Assembly (NCBI GenBank): GCA_964583765.1
Contig: CAZOWW010000144.1
Span: 1-13,503 of the forward strand
From: CAZOWW01 sp964583765
GTDB lineage: Bacteria > Actinomycetota > Actinomycetes > Actinomycetales > Kineosporiaceae
Reading direction: 5' to 3'
DNA: 13,503 nt
The notes under the pieces were generated by a model. The model was not told where the DNA came from and made no database searches. It was given only the letters and a program-made list of their open reading frames with translations. A program made the translations under genes and the position numbers. Each line of letters opens with the position of its first letter. Within the stretch, counting starts at the first letter, position 1. Of this stretch, positions 7,224 to 13,503 are shown piece after piece.

Positions 7224-7241
7224 ACCGGGCGGGGGTAGGGC
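7203..7241. terminator. Bidirectional hairpin terminator between convergent genes
   Basis: A perfect 17-base-pair GC-rich stem (7203-7219 with 7225-7241) closes a five-base loop, GTGAA. It lies between the SARP-like gene and the convergent hydrolase gene, whose stop is at 7250-7248. There is no clear T-run, as is common in actinomycetes. The TGA stop of the regulator (7221-7223) sits in the loop. Confidence 0.85.
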
Positions 7242-7247
7242 GGCGGG

Positions 7248-10200
7248 TCAGAGCCCGAGCTCGCGCAGGGTCGCGTTCAGGGACTGCGCATAGAGCTGGG
7301 CGCCCAGCTCGTTCGGGTGGAACGACTGCTGCGAGACCGGTGCGCCCTGCTCGAACAGGAGGGTCTTCTCGGCCTCGGTCTTGGCGTTGGCGAATTCGAT
7401 GCCGTGCAGCGCCGGCGTGACGGAGCACAGGTCGTGCCCGGCGAAATCGTCACGCGGGTCGGAGAAGGCGACCCGGATGTCCTCCTTCTTCAGATCCTCG
7501 ACGAGGCCGGCGTACATCTCGTCCAGGGCGTCCGACACCCCGTTCAGGAAGATCCCCTCATTGCGGCCGAAGGCGACGTTCAGGACCCCGAGGGAGACGT
7601 AGTCGCCGGAACACACCCCGGCCGAACCGTAGAAGATCTCCGAAGCCGGGTCCAACGGTTCCGGCTCGGGGAACGCGCGGGGGTACCCCATGAGCACGAT
7701 CGCGGCGTTCGGAGCCGCCTGGTGGATCTGCCGGACGGTGAAGGCCACCCGGTCCCGGACCATGCCCCTGATCTGGGAAGGGACGGCGACCTTCATCGGA
7801 TCGGTGTCCGAGTCCAGGAGCTGGTCCTGGCACCCCGCGGTCGTGACGCACTTCTGGACGATACCGGCGAAGCGCGCGTCGTTGCCGCCGATGGAGATGG
7901 TGACCAGGGTGGTGTTCTCGTCGAGGTACCCCTGGTCGATCTGGCCGGCCTCGGAGCCCTGGCGCCCTGCCTTGGCGCCGTCGGGCAGCACGGTCCCCCG
8001 CGGGATCACGTTCTTGGCGACCGCACCGGAGCAGGCCAGCAGGTGGTACTCCACCTCCGCGGGGTAGACCACATCCCCGCGGGCACCGATCTGCTCCTCC
8101 GGGTTGTCGGACAGGACGCCCTGCCGGGACCAGGCGTACTTCGACCGGTGGCAGAGGTTGCTGTGCCCGGCGTCGTCGTCGAAGTCGGTCTCGGGGTAGT
8201 AGTCGCTGCCGTCGAGGGGCGAGACGCCCTCACCGGAGGAGTAGGAGTCGCCGAGCGCGACGATCTGTTGCTTCGGCTTCTGGCCGAGCGGCGTGAACGC
8301 GACCGAGTCCCAGGCGATGGCGTCGTTGCCCTTGCCGTCCGCGGTGATGTTGTCCAGGCTGACCGACGGCACGCCGTCGAACTCGAGGACGCCGAGGTCG
8401 AGCCACTGCTCGTCCCGGCTCTCCCCGAGAGTGGGCACCTGCATCGCGGTGCGCACCCGCGTCCGGCCGTCGCCGAGCGCGATCACGTACCTGGCCTGCT
8501 GGGTCTGGGCATGGTGCTGGGGGATGTGCACGGCGACCCGGGCCCAACCGTGGATCTCCCGGTCGAGGGTCCAGGTGCCGGTGACCTTGCGGCGGAGGCC
8601 GGCATCGGTCTCCGGCTGCGTGTGACCGAACCAGAAGTGACCACCGTACCCCGCGCCGACCTGGTGGAAGTCGATCCGGGACGGGAACTCACCGTAGCCG
8701 TCCCCATCACCCGCCGCGAAGCTCAGCGTGAAGCTGCCGACCCGCTGCACGCCTCCGGCACACTGCGACCGTGCCGAGGGCTCGGAGACGGGCACGTCGT
8801 CGACCACCAGTCTCTCGGGGGTGGTCGTGCACGTGGGCGGGTAGTGGGTGCCGTCGAGCGGCTCGTTGTAGGTGGTGTCGAACCGGAGCAACTCGTGCCC
8901 GCACTGCCCCTTGGCGCAGTCGTTGAACGTGGTCGGCCAGTGCCACCAGCACCGCAGGTCGTAGTCGCCGTTGGCGTCCTGGTGCATGCACGGCCCGGCC
9001 GGCTCGGAACTGACGTCCACCCCGTCGACGTCCTTCGCGGTGGGCTTGACCTGGGCCACGTAGTTGCAGTCGTTCCGCTCGTCACAGAAGGCGCCGGGCG
9101 CCGGCTTGGACTGCCCCCGGTTGGTGACGGTGTTCCACCAGGCGGGCCGGAAGCCGGCGCCGTCGACCGTGGTGATGGAGAATGCCGCCCATCCCATGAT
9201 CTTCTCGGGGTAGGGCCAGTCCTGCGGGTGGGCCGCGTCGCGCGCGTCCATGTTGAACATCAGCCGGTCCTGCGGGTACCGGGGGTTCGCCGGGTTGTTC
9301 GACCACCCCAGCCCCCACGGGCTGCCGTCCCCCCGGTCGGGGTGCAGGCCGCTGTTGTAGGCCCAGACCGCGAAGAACCAGTTCTCCGGGTTCCGCCAGT
9401 CGCCGTCGCTGTGGATGATCCCCGCCGTGCGGGTCTGGTTCCACTTGTCCTGGAGGATCCGCAGGCCGGCAGCGATGTTCGCGGTGTAGTCCAGGGCCGC
9501 CGCACGCTGCTGCACCAGGGTGAGGGCCACCTCGCCGGACTTCTCCCGGCCCGCTTTGCGCATGCCGTCGGTGATCTGGGTGAGACCGTAGCCGCAGTCG
9601 GCGGCGGTGAAGTCGATGTCCCAGTCGTTCGCGGCGTCGGCATCGTAGATCTTGCGTCCGTAGAAGTTGCCGACCAGCGGGTTGCCGGTCTCCCCGGACA
9701 GGGCGTGGTTGGAGGCCTGCCAGAGGTTCGACTCCTGGGCCATGATCCCCAGGAGGATCTGCACCGGGACGCGCCCGCCGCCCTCCAGGGTCAGGGGCGG
9801 GAACAGGCCCTGGGGCGAGTAGGCCGGCAGCCCGGAGTTGCGGTAGTTCGCGGCCCGCTGGGTGGTGAGATGGCCGACGACCGCCTGGTCGGCGGCCCAC
9901 TCCACCTGCCGGGGGGTGGGCTGGTACACCTGCGAGCGCAGGTCGTTGCGGGGCACCGCGCACGAGGCGTCGCCGTCGACCGGGTCGGTGCTCTCGACCG
10001 CGGCCCGCATCGGGACCACTGCCTGGAGCGGCACCGCTGCGCGGGCGGCGCGGTCGGCCCGCGACTGCGACCGGGCGGCCGTCGCGGGCGTGCCCGCGGA
10101 CTCTGCCGGGGCCACGTCCGGGCGCACCGGGTTGAGCGGGTGCCGGCGGGACCCCTGAGCCAGGCGTGGGCTGGGCCGGACGCCGGGGGCGAACCGGAAG

Positions 10201-11558
10201 TCCAGTTCGGTACCGGTCGCGAGGACCCGGCCTCGCAGGTGCACCGGTGTGGCCGTGTCGCCGTCGCCCAACTGCTCGAGGGAGTCCGCCTCGGCCGTCA
10301 CGGTGTCGACGGTGGCATCGCGCCCTGCGCCGACCGTGCGCGCCCGCGGCAGCAAGGCCAGGTGACCCTGGGTGCTGAGCTCGCTGGTCACGGGCACGCG
10401 CAGCCGGCGGATCCCGGTGGGCAGGGTGCTGACGTGGGTGGGCTCGCCGGTGAGGAACACCAGGCCGCCCGTCCCGGCGGCCAGACTCAGCCGCCCGGTC
10501 GCGCCGGAGGCCAGGTCCACGATCCGCCGGCCGGAACCGGTCCCGGTGAGCCGCCGGACCCGCAGCGCGGTCGAGGCGGTCCCCCCGGTGGCTGTGGCGG
10601 CCGCGCGGGTCGCGGTCGCCGGGGAGGTGTCCGCCCGACCGTCTTCGTCGAGGAAGGTCACGCCGCCGCCGGCATCCGGCATCAGCCGGAAAGGCACCGA
10701 GGAGGTGGTGGCCAGGGTGCGCAGCCGTCCGCCGCGTCCCACCGACACCACCCGGTGCCCGGCCGCGGCCACGATCCCGCCGGCGACCGGGACGGCGGAG
10801 GTGACCTGGCCGGTCAGCTCGACCGGGGTCGACAGTTCGGCGGCCGTGGTGTCCACCGTGAACAGCCGGGTGGCTGACGGGGGGGCCGAGGCCGGGGCGT
10901 CCTCGTCGCGTTCCTGGGTGAGCACGGCCTCCTCGCCGGTGCCGCAGCCGGGCGAGAAGTAGGCAAGGGAAGCGCGCAGACCGAGCTTGGTGACGGCCCC
11001 GGTCGTGAGATCGACCACGGCGGTGTAGGCGCCGCGCTGGGAGAGATCGGTCTCGTTGGTGAAGGCCCGGGGCGCGTAGACCACGACAGCCCGCCGCCCG
11101 GACCCGGTGACGCAGGCGTTCCCGACCCAGCGGTCGGTCTCGACGTCGGGCTCGCGCAGGGTGGCCACGGTCCGCCAGGCGTACGCCTCGTCCTCCGCGG
11201 CCGTGAGCAGGTGGAAGCCGGTGGCGTCGCCCGTGGTGGTCCAGGCCAGGTCGGCGGAGTCGTGCCAGCCGCCGGGCAGCGCGCGGGCGCGGAGGTTCTG
11301 CGGGACGGCATTCACCTCTGGGAACGGTGCCGGAGTGGCCGCTGCGCCGCCGGCGTTCGTGGCCGGTGCGGGGGTGTCGGCGTGCGCGGGCGGCGACGTC
11401 GCGGGTGTGGCGCCGAGCACGCCGGCCAGCAGGCTCGTCACGAGCCCGGCGGTGAGCGCCCGGCCGCTGCGGCGGCGGGGAAGCCCTGGGCGGGACTCGG
11501 ACCCGAGGATCCGGCCGAGGCGCCCGAATCCTCTCGGAGGGTGTCGTCTGGTGTTCAC
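7248..11558 (-). CDS. Secreted multidomain protein: lytic transglycosylase plus SGNH esterase
   Basis: This 1436-residue exported protein probably acts on the cell wall or its decorations. A long basic n-region and a hydrophobic stretch (about 34-50) form a signal peptide, with likely cleavage at PPAHA/DTP (60). Residues about 75-400 are beta-rich and propeller-like, then a linker. Residues about 555-790 form a lysozyme-like SLT domain with catalytic Glu609 in IMAQESNL and CGYGLTQITDGM. A Cys-rich segment follows (about 820-900). Residues about 935-1093 resemble a golvesin C-terminal-like carbohydrate-binding domain. Residues about 1098-1436 are an SGNH hydrolase: nucleophile Ser1105 in GDSYSSGEG, oxyanion Asn1226 in SIGGNDARF, and His1414 in SFHPNELG. 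Gln occupies the -3 position from His where Asp is usual. GTG 11558 follows GAAGGA. The gene is divergent from the DUF2690 operon and convergent with the regulator. The substrate is unknown. Confidence 0.9.
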   Translation of the reverse strand: MNTRRHPPRGFGRLGRILGSESRPGLPRRRSGRALTAGLVTSLLAGVLGATPATSPPAHADTPAPATNAGGAAATPAPFPEVNAVPQNLRARALPGGWHDSADLAWTTTGDATGFHLLTAAEDEAYAWRTVATLREPDVETDRWVGNACVTGSGRRAVVVYAPRAFTNETDLSQRGAYTAVVDLTTGAVTKLGLRASLAYFSPGCGTGEEAVLTQERDEDAPASAPPSATRLFTVDTTAAELSTPVELTGQVTSAVPVAGGIVAAAGHRVVSVGRGGRLRTLATTSSVPFRLMPDAGGGVTFLDEDGRADTSPATATRAAATATGGTASTALRVRRLTGTGSGRRIVDLASGATGRLSLAAGTGGLVFLTGEPTHVSTLPTGIRRLRVPVTSELSTQGHLALLPRARTVGAGRDATVDTVTAEADSLEQLGDGDTATPVHLRGRVLATGTELDFRFAPGVRPSPRLAQGSRRHPLNPVRPDVAPAESAGTPATAARSQSRADRAARAAVPLQAVVPMRAAVESTDPVDGDASCAVPRNDLRSQVYQPTPRQVEWAADQAVVGHLTTQRAANYRNSGLPAYSPQGLFPPLTLEGGGRVPVQILLGIMAQESNLWQASNHALSGETGNPLVGNFYGRKIYDADAANDWDIDFTAADCGYGLTQITDGMRKAGREKSGEVALTLVQQRAAALDYTANIAAGLRILQDKWNQTRTAGIIHSDGDWRNPENWFFAVWAYNSGLHPDRGDGSPWGLGWSNNPANPRYPQDRLMFNMDARDAAHPQDWPYPEKIMGWAAFSITTVDGAGFRPAWWNTVTNRGQSKPAPGAFCDERNDCNYVAQVKPTAKDVDGVDVSSEPAGPCMHQDANGDYDLRCWWHWPTTFNDCAKGQCGHELLRFDTTYNEPLDGTHYPPTCTTTPERLVVDDVPVSEPSARSQCAGGVQRVGSFTLSFAAGDGDGYGEFPSRIDFHQVGAGYGGHFWFGHTQPETDAGLRRKVTGTWTLDREIHGWARVAVHIPQHHAQTQQARYVIALGDGRTRVRTAMQVPTLGESRDEQWLDLGVLEFDGVPSVSLDNITADGKGNDAIAWDSVAFTPLGQKPKQQIVALGDSYSSGEGVSPLDGSDYYPETDFDDDAGHSNLCHRSKYAWSRQGVLSDNPEEQIGARGDVVYPAEVEYHLLACSGAVAKNVIPRGTVLPDGAKAGRQGSEAGQIDQGYLDENTTLVTISIGGNDARFAGIVQKCVTTAGCQDQLLDSDTDPMKVAVPSQIRGMVRDRVAFTVRQIHQAAPNAAIVLMGYPRAFPEPEPLDPASEIFYGSAGVCSGDYVSLGVLNVAFGRNEGIFLNGVSDALDEMYAGLVEDLKKEDIRVAFSDPRDDFAGHDLCSVTPALHGIEFANAKTEAEKTLLFEQGAPVSQQSFHPNELGAQLYAQSLNATLRELGL

Positions 11559-11701
11559 GTCCGTCCTTCGCGGTGATGCCGGGGGCAGAGGCGGGTCGCG
11601 AACGGGGAACGGTGGCGCGGTTGCCGGTGTGTCCGGCGGCCGGTTCCGGGGACCCGCCCCGGGGAGCCCGGCGGAGCAGATGACCCGGACCGTAGGGCGA
11701 G

Positions 11702-11720
11702 GGCCTTATCACTCCCTTGT
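11702..11720 (-). promoter_or_regulatory. Mirrored promoter element, copy facing the hydrolase gene
   Basis: On the minus strand it reads ACAAGGGAGTGATAAGGCC. It matches the copy at 11787-11805 at 15 of 19 positions; all mismatches are in the central four bases. It lies about 144 bases upstream of the GTG at 11558. GATAAG could serve as a -10 region or be part of an operator. Confidence 0.5.
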
Positions 11721-11748
11721 CGCGCCCACGGCCGACCGGCGCCCCCGA

Positions 11749-11786
11749 CAGCGGGCGGCGGCACACCGCCAGCGGGCGGCAGCACA
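11749..11786 (+). repeat. 17-base direct repeat with 21-base period, candidate SARP operator
   Basis: CAGCGGGCGGCGGCACA (11749-11765) and CAGCGGGCGGCAGCACA (11770-11786) differ at one base. The period of 21 is about two helical turns, and the second copy ends 10 bases before GATAAG (11797). SARP sites are typically direct repeats 11 or 22 bases apart placed about 8 bases upstream of the -10 region. Confidence 0.5.
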
Positions 11787-11805
11787 ACAAGGTCCCGATA
11801 AGGCC
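11787..11805 (+). promoter_or_regulatory. Mirrored promoter element, copy facing the DUF2690 operon
   Basis: It reads ACAAGGTCCCGATAAGGCC, directly after the direct repeat, about 164 bases upstream of the ATG at 11969. If GATAAG is a -10 region, the transcript would carry a leader of roughly 160 bases. Confidence 0.5.
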
Positions 11806-11820
11806 GAGAGCCCATCGTGA

Positions 11821-11841
11821 CTCCGGCCCGGTCGGCCGGAG
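11821..11841 (+). other. Short hairpin in the presumed DUF2690 leader
   Basis: CTCCGGCC (11821-11828) pairs perfectly with GGCCGGAG (11834-11841) around a five-base loop. It lies just downstream of the presumed transcription start. An 8-bp stem in GC-rich DNA may be incidental. Confidence 0.3.
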
Positions 11842-11911
11842 ACCGGTCCCTGCACGCGCAGTCCGGCGGAACCGGAGCCGTCACCGCGGTTCCGGATGAC
11901 CAGTCCCGCAC

Positions 11912-11940
11912 GTTGGCGAGTCCCCGTGTTGGCGAGTCCC
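11912..11940 (+). repeat. Tandem repeat, 16-base period, upstream of DUF2690
   Basis: GTTGGCGAGTCCC occurs at 11912-11924 and again at 11928-11940. It sits just before the GAGAGGA ribosome binding site (from 11951). Role unknown. Confidence 0.6.
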
Positions 11941-11968
11941 GCATGTCCACGAGAGGAAGACCCTCACC

Positions 11969-12469
11969 ATGAAACGACGTCTGACCATGGCCGCGGCCGT
12001 GCTCCTGTTCACCGGCGGCCTGGCGGCCACGGTCTCCCCGGCCCAGGCGCTGAGCTACGACGGCAGCGATCCTGCCGCGATGAACTGCGACGACACCGCG
12101 TCCCGCAAGAAGTCCAATGTGCTGCTCGACGAGGTCAGCGGCCGCCAGCTGGCCAGCCTCTACCTGGTGTACAGCACCGGCTGCAACACCGCGTGGTCCC
12201 GGCTCTACACGTGGCGGAACTGCGGCTTCAACCCCGGCATCGAGTGGCCCCAGGACGGGTGCGGCACGGCCTACGTGAACCGGACCACCGACGGCCGCGA
12301 GTACAAGTGCGAGATCCCCGACGGCGACACGGGTTGTTGGACACCCCAGCTCTACGACGGTGCGGGCTACCTGGCCTACGCCGACGCCTTCGTGGTGACC
12401 GGTGCCTTCCAGGGATCGAACGGCCTCTACTACGACAGTCACCGGTACTTCAAGACCGACTCCTTCTGA
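11969..12469 (+). CDS. Secreted DUF2690 family protein
   Basis: This is a 166-residue exported protein. Residues 1-27 are a signal peptide (MKRR, then hydrophobic MAAAVLLFTGGLAATVSP, cleavage at AQA/LSY). The mature part begins SYDGSDPAAMNCDDTA, the typical DUF2690 opening (YDGxDPxxxxC), followed by LASLYLVYSTGCNTAWSRLYT (about 61-81), the second conserved block. Six Cys (40, 72, 85, 98, 114, 123) are all in the mature part and could form three disulfides. The C-terminus is rich in Tyr and Gly. DUF2690 proteins are common in Streptomyces and relatives and have no established function. ATG 11969 follows GAGAGGA. It is the first gene of a probable operon with the gene at 12497, 27 bases downstream, and is divergent from the hydrolase gene. 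The length is close to that usual for single-domain members. Confidence 0.88.
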   Translation: MKRRLTMAAAVLLFTGGLAATVSPAQALSYDGSDPAAMNCDDTASRKKSNVLLDEVSGRQLASLYLVYSTGCNTAWSRLYTWRNCGFNPGIEWPQDGCGTAYVNRTTDGREYKCEIPDGDTGCWTPQLYDGAGYLAYADAFVVTGAFQGSNGLYYDSHRYFKTDSF

Positions 12470-12496
12470 TCCGCAAGCGCTCCGGGAGGGAAGACC

Positions 12497-13503
12497 ATGC
12501 GAACGAGCCGGTCCAGTGACACGCCTCAGCCCCGACCGGTGAGGAAACGGATGACGGTGGTGGGAATCGCGCTGATCGCGGTCGCCGTCATTGCGGTGGC
12601 GGCGGTGGCGGTGCTTCCCGGAGCCGCAGGGACCGCGGGCCGGCGGTCGAGGAACTCTGCGGCGGGGGCGTCCCACGTCCCCGCGCGCAGCCCGTCGGAG
12701 GTGGCCGTGCTGGCGGTGGACACCTCCGACCTTCCCGCCTCGCACGACTCCGACCCGTGGTCCCTGACCGAATGGTTCCTCTCCGGTGGGCGCAGCGCGG
12801 AACAGGAGGAGCGCGAGATCCAGGAGCGCGCGGCGACCTGCATGCGCGCGCTGGGCTGGTCCTACGAACCGGTCGTCGGGGCTTTCGGCAACGACATCAT
12901 CACTCTCGGCGAACTCCGGAAGTACCGCGCGGCAGAGGGGTACGGACTACCGGACGACGCGCCGGCATCACGGGACGACGATCCCGATCGGCGTCTCCAG
13001 ACCCTGAGCCCGCAGGACCGAACCCGCTACCTGGGCGATCTCTACGGGCACGGAGGCCGGAGCGGTCCCGCCGGTGGCGCGCCGGGCCTGCCCCCGAGCG
13101 GGGTCCAGGGCTGCCTCCACCGGGCCGAGCGTGCCGTCCGGGTCACCATGCCCCGGTACGACGAACGGATCCGTGCCTACCTCGACACCAATCCCGTGCA
13201 GACACTTCCCGCGTGGTCCGTGGCGGAAGCAGGGTGGGCGCGATGCATGCGCGCCCGCGGGGTCGCGGTCGACGACCACGCCGACCTGAGGTCGCTCGTC
13301 GGGCGGCTGTCCTCCCGGCCCGGAACCACCGGTGCCGCGGGCGCCACCGGAACCACGTCGGCCCCGGTGGCATCGCCGGGGACCGGGACACCGCGAGCGG
13401 TCGATGAGAGGACGGTGGCCGTGATCGACGTCGAGTGCTACGTCCGGAAGATCCACCCGGTGCAGAGGGCGATCGAGCGGGCGCTCCTGCTCCGGGTCGC
13501 CGA
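12497..13503 (+). CDS. Exported single-pass protein, 3' end outside the window
   Basis: An open frame of at least 335 codons starts at ATG 12497 after GGGAGGG (12484-12490) and runs off the right edge without a stop. A basic N-terminus (RPVRKRM) precedes one hydrophobic segment (about 19-42, VVGIALIAVAVIAVAAVAVLP), so the rest is probably outside the membrane, either anchored or cleaved. The ectodomain is mostly helical and charged, with Cys at 115 (ATCMRALGWSYEP), 206, 250 (ARCMRARGV) and 314 (VECYVRKIHP). The repeated CMRxxG pattern is seen in many uncharacterised actinobacterial exported proteins. A Gly/Thr/Ala/Pro-rich linker lies at about 276-300. I do not recognise a catalytic domain. 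It follows the DUF2690 gene by 27 bases and probably shares its transcript. A coding role is supported by consistent GC3 bias throughout. Confidence 0.85.
   Translation, partial: MRTSRSSDTPQPRPVRKRMTVVGIALIAVAVIAVAAVAVLPGAAGTAGRRSRNSAAGASHVPARSPSEVAVLAVDTSDLPASHDSDPWSLTEWFLSGGRSAEQEEREIQERAATCMRALGWSYEPVVGAFGNDIITLGELRKYRAAEGYGLPDDAPASRDDDPDRRLQTLSPQDRTRYLGDLYGHGGRSGPAGGAPGLPPSGVQGCLHRAERAVRVTMPRYDERIRAYLDTNPVQTLPAWSVAEAGWARCMRARGVAVDDHADLRSLVGRLSSRPGTTGAAGATGTTSAPVASPGTGTPRAVDERTVAVIDVECYVRKIHPVQRAIERALLLRVA

Larger units (their letters stand above)
11559..11968. promoter_or_regulatory. 410-base divergent promoter region
   Basis: This non-coding region separates the hydrolase gene (minus) from the DUF2690 operon (plus) and must hold both promoters. 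It contains a mirrored 19-base element, a 17-base direct repeat, a short hairpin (11821-11841) and a 16-base-period tandem repeat near the DUF2690 start, each listed separately. The ORFs crossing it are arginine-rich shadows. Confidence 0.7.

Noticed and set aside
7317..10877. Very long plus-strand ORF (1186 residues) opposite the hydrolase gene
   Set aside because: It is a GC-bias shadow of the minus-strand gene. It has no domain, and its Arg/Gly/Val/Asp-rich composition is typical of an antisense frame; the minus-strand frame has a signal peptide and clear catalytic blocks.
9082..11790. Long minus-strand ORF (902 residues) overlapping the hydrolase gene in another frame
   Set aside because: Its composition is almost entirely Arg, Pro, Gly and Ala with no recognisable motif, and it crosses the divergent promoter.
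11555..12745. Minus-strand ORF of 396 residues opposite the DUF2690 operon
   Set aside because: It is antisense to two well-supported exported proteins and has no start signal or domain of its own.

Overview
The window comes from a high-GC Gram-positive actinomycete. The evidence is strong G/C bias at third codon positions, GTG starts with purine-rich ribosome binding sites, and gene families that are essentially actinobacterial: a SARP-type regulator, DUF2690, DUF6928, and secreted SGNH hydrolases of the Streptomyces type. The genus cannot be fixed from the sequence alone.

Positions 1-4341 look like an accessory or transposon-worn segment. It starts inside an IS1380-family transposase that runs off the left edge. 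Just past its probable right end lies a short minus-strand ORF whose stop codon falls in that end, so it may be a host gene cut by the insertion. A frameshifted ISL3-type transposase remnant follows, then an intact DUF6928 gene, 650 bases without a recognisable gene, an intact DUF4259 gene, and the tail of an IS21-type IstB gene with what may be the element's terminal sequence.

Positions 4342-5295 encode a secreted, membrane-anchored surface protein with two nearly identical Ig-like repeats, a Thr/Ser-rich stalk and a C-terminal transmembrane anchor. About 600 bases without a recognisable gene follow. They end in a hairpin that would cover the ribosome binding site of the next gene, a SARP-like regulator (5901-7223) with a degenerate ATPase region.

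A strong hairpin, with the regulator's stop codon in its loop, separates the regulator from a convergent 4.3-kb gene (7248-11558, minus). That gene encodes a 1436-residue secreted protein joining a propeller-like N-terminal region, a lysozyme-like lytic transglycosylase domain, a golvesin-like domain and an SGNH esterase domain.

The long gene is divergent from a plus-strand operon made of a small secreted DUF2690 protein (11969-12469) and a single-pass exported protein that runs off the right edge (from 12497). The 410-base divergent region holds a mirrored 19-base element, one copy facing each gene set. Next to one copy is a 21-base-period direct repeat that resembles SARP operators. My inference is that 5.9-13.5 kb is one cell-envelope regulon: a SARP-like regulator, a cell-wall hydrolase/esterase, and two small exported proteins. 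The regulatory link is not proven by the sequence.
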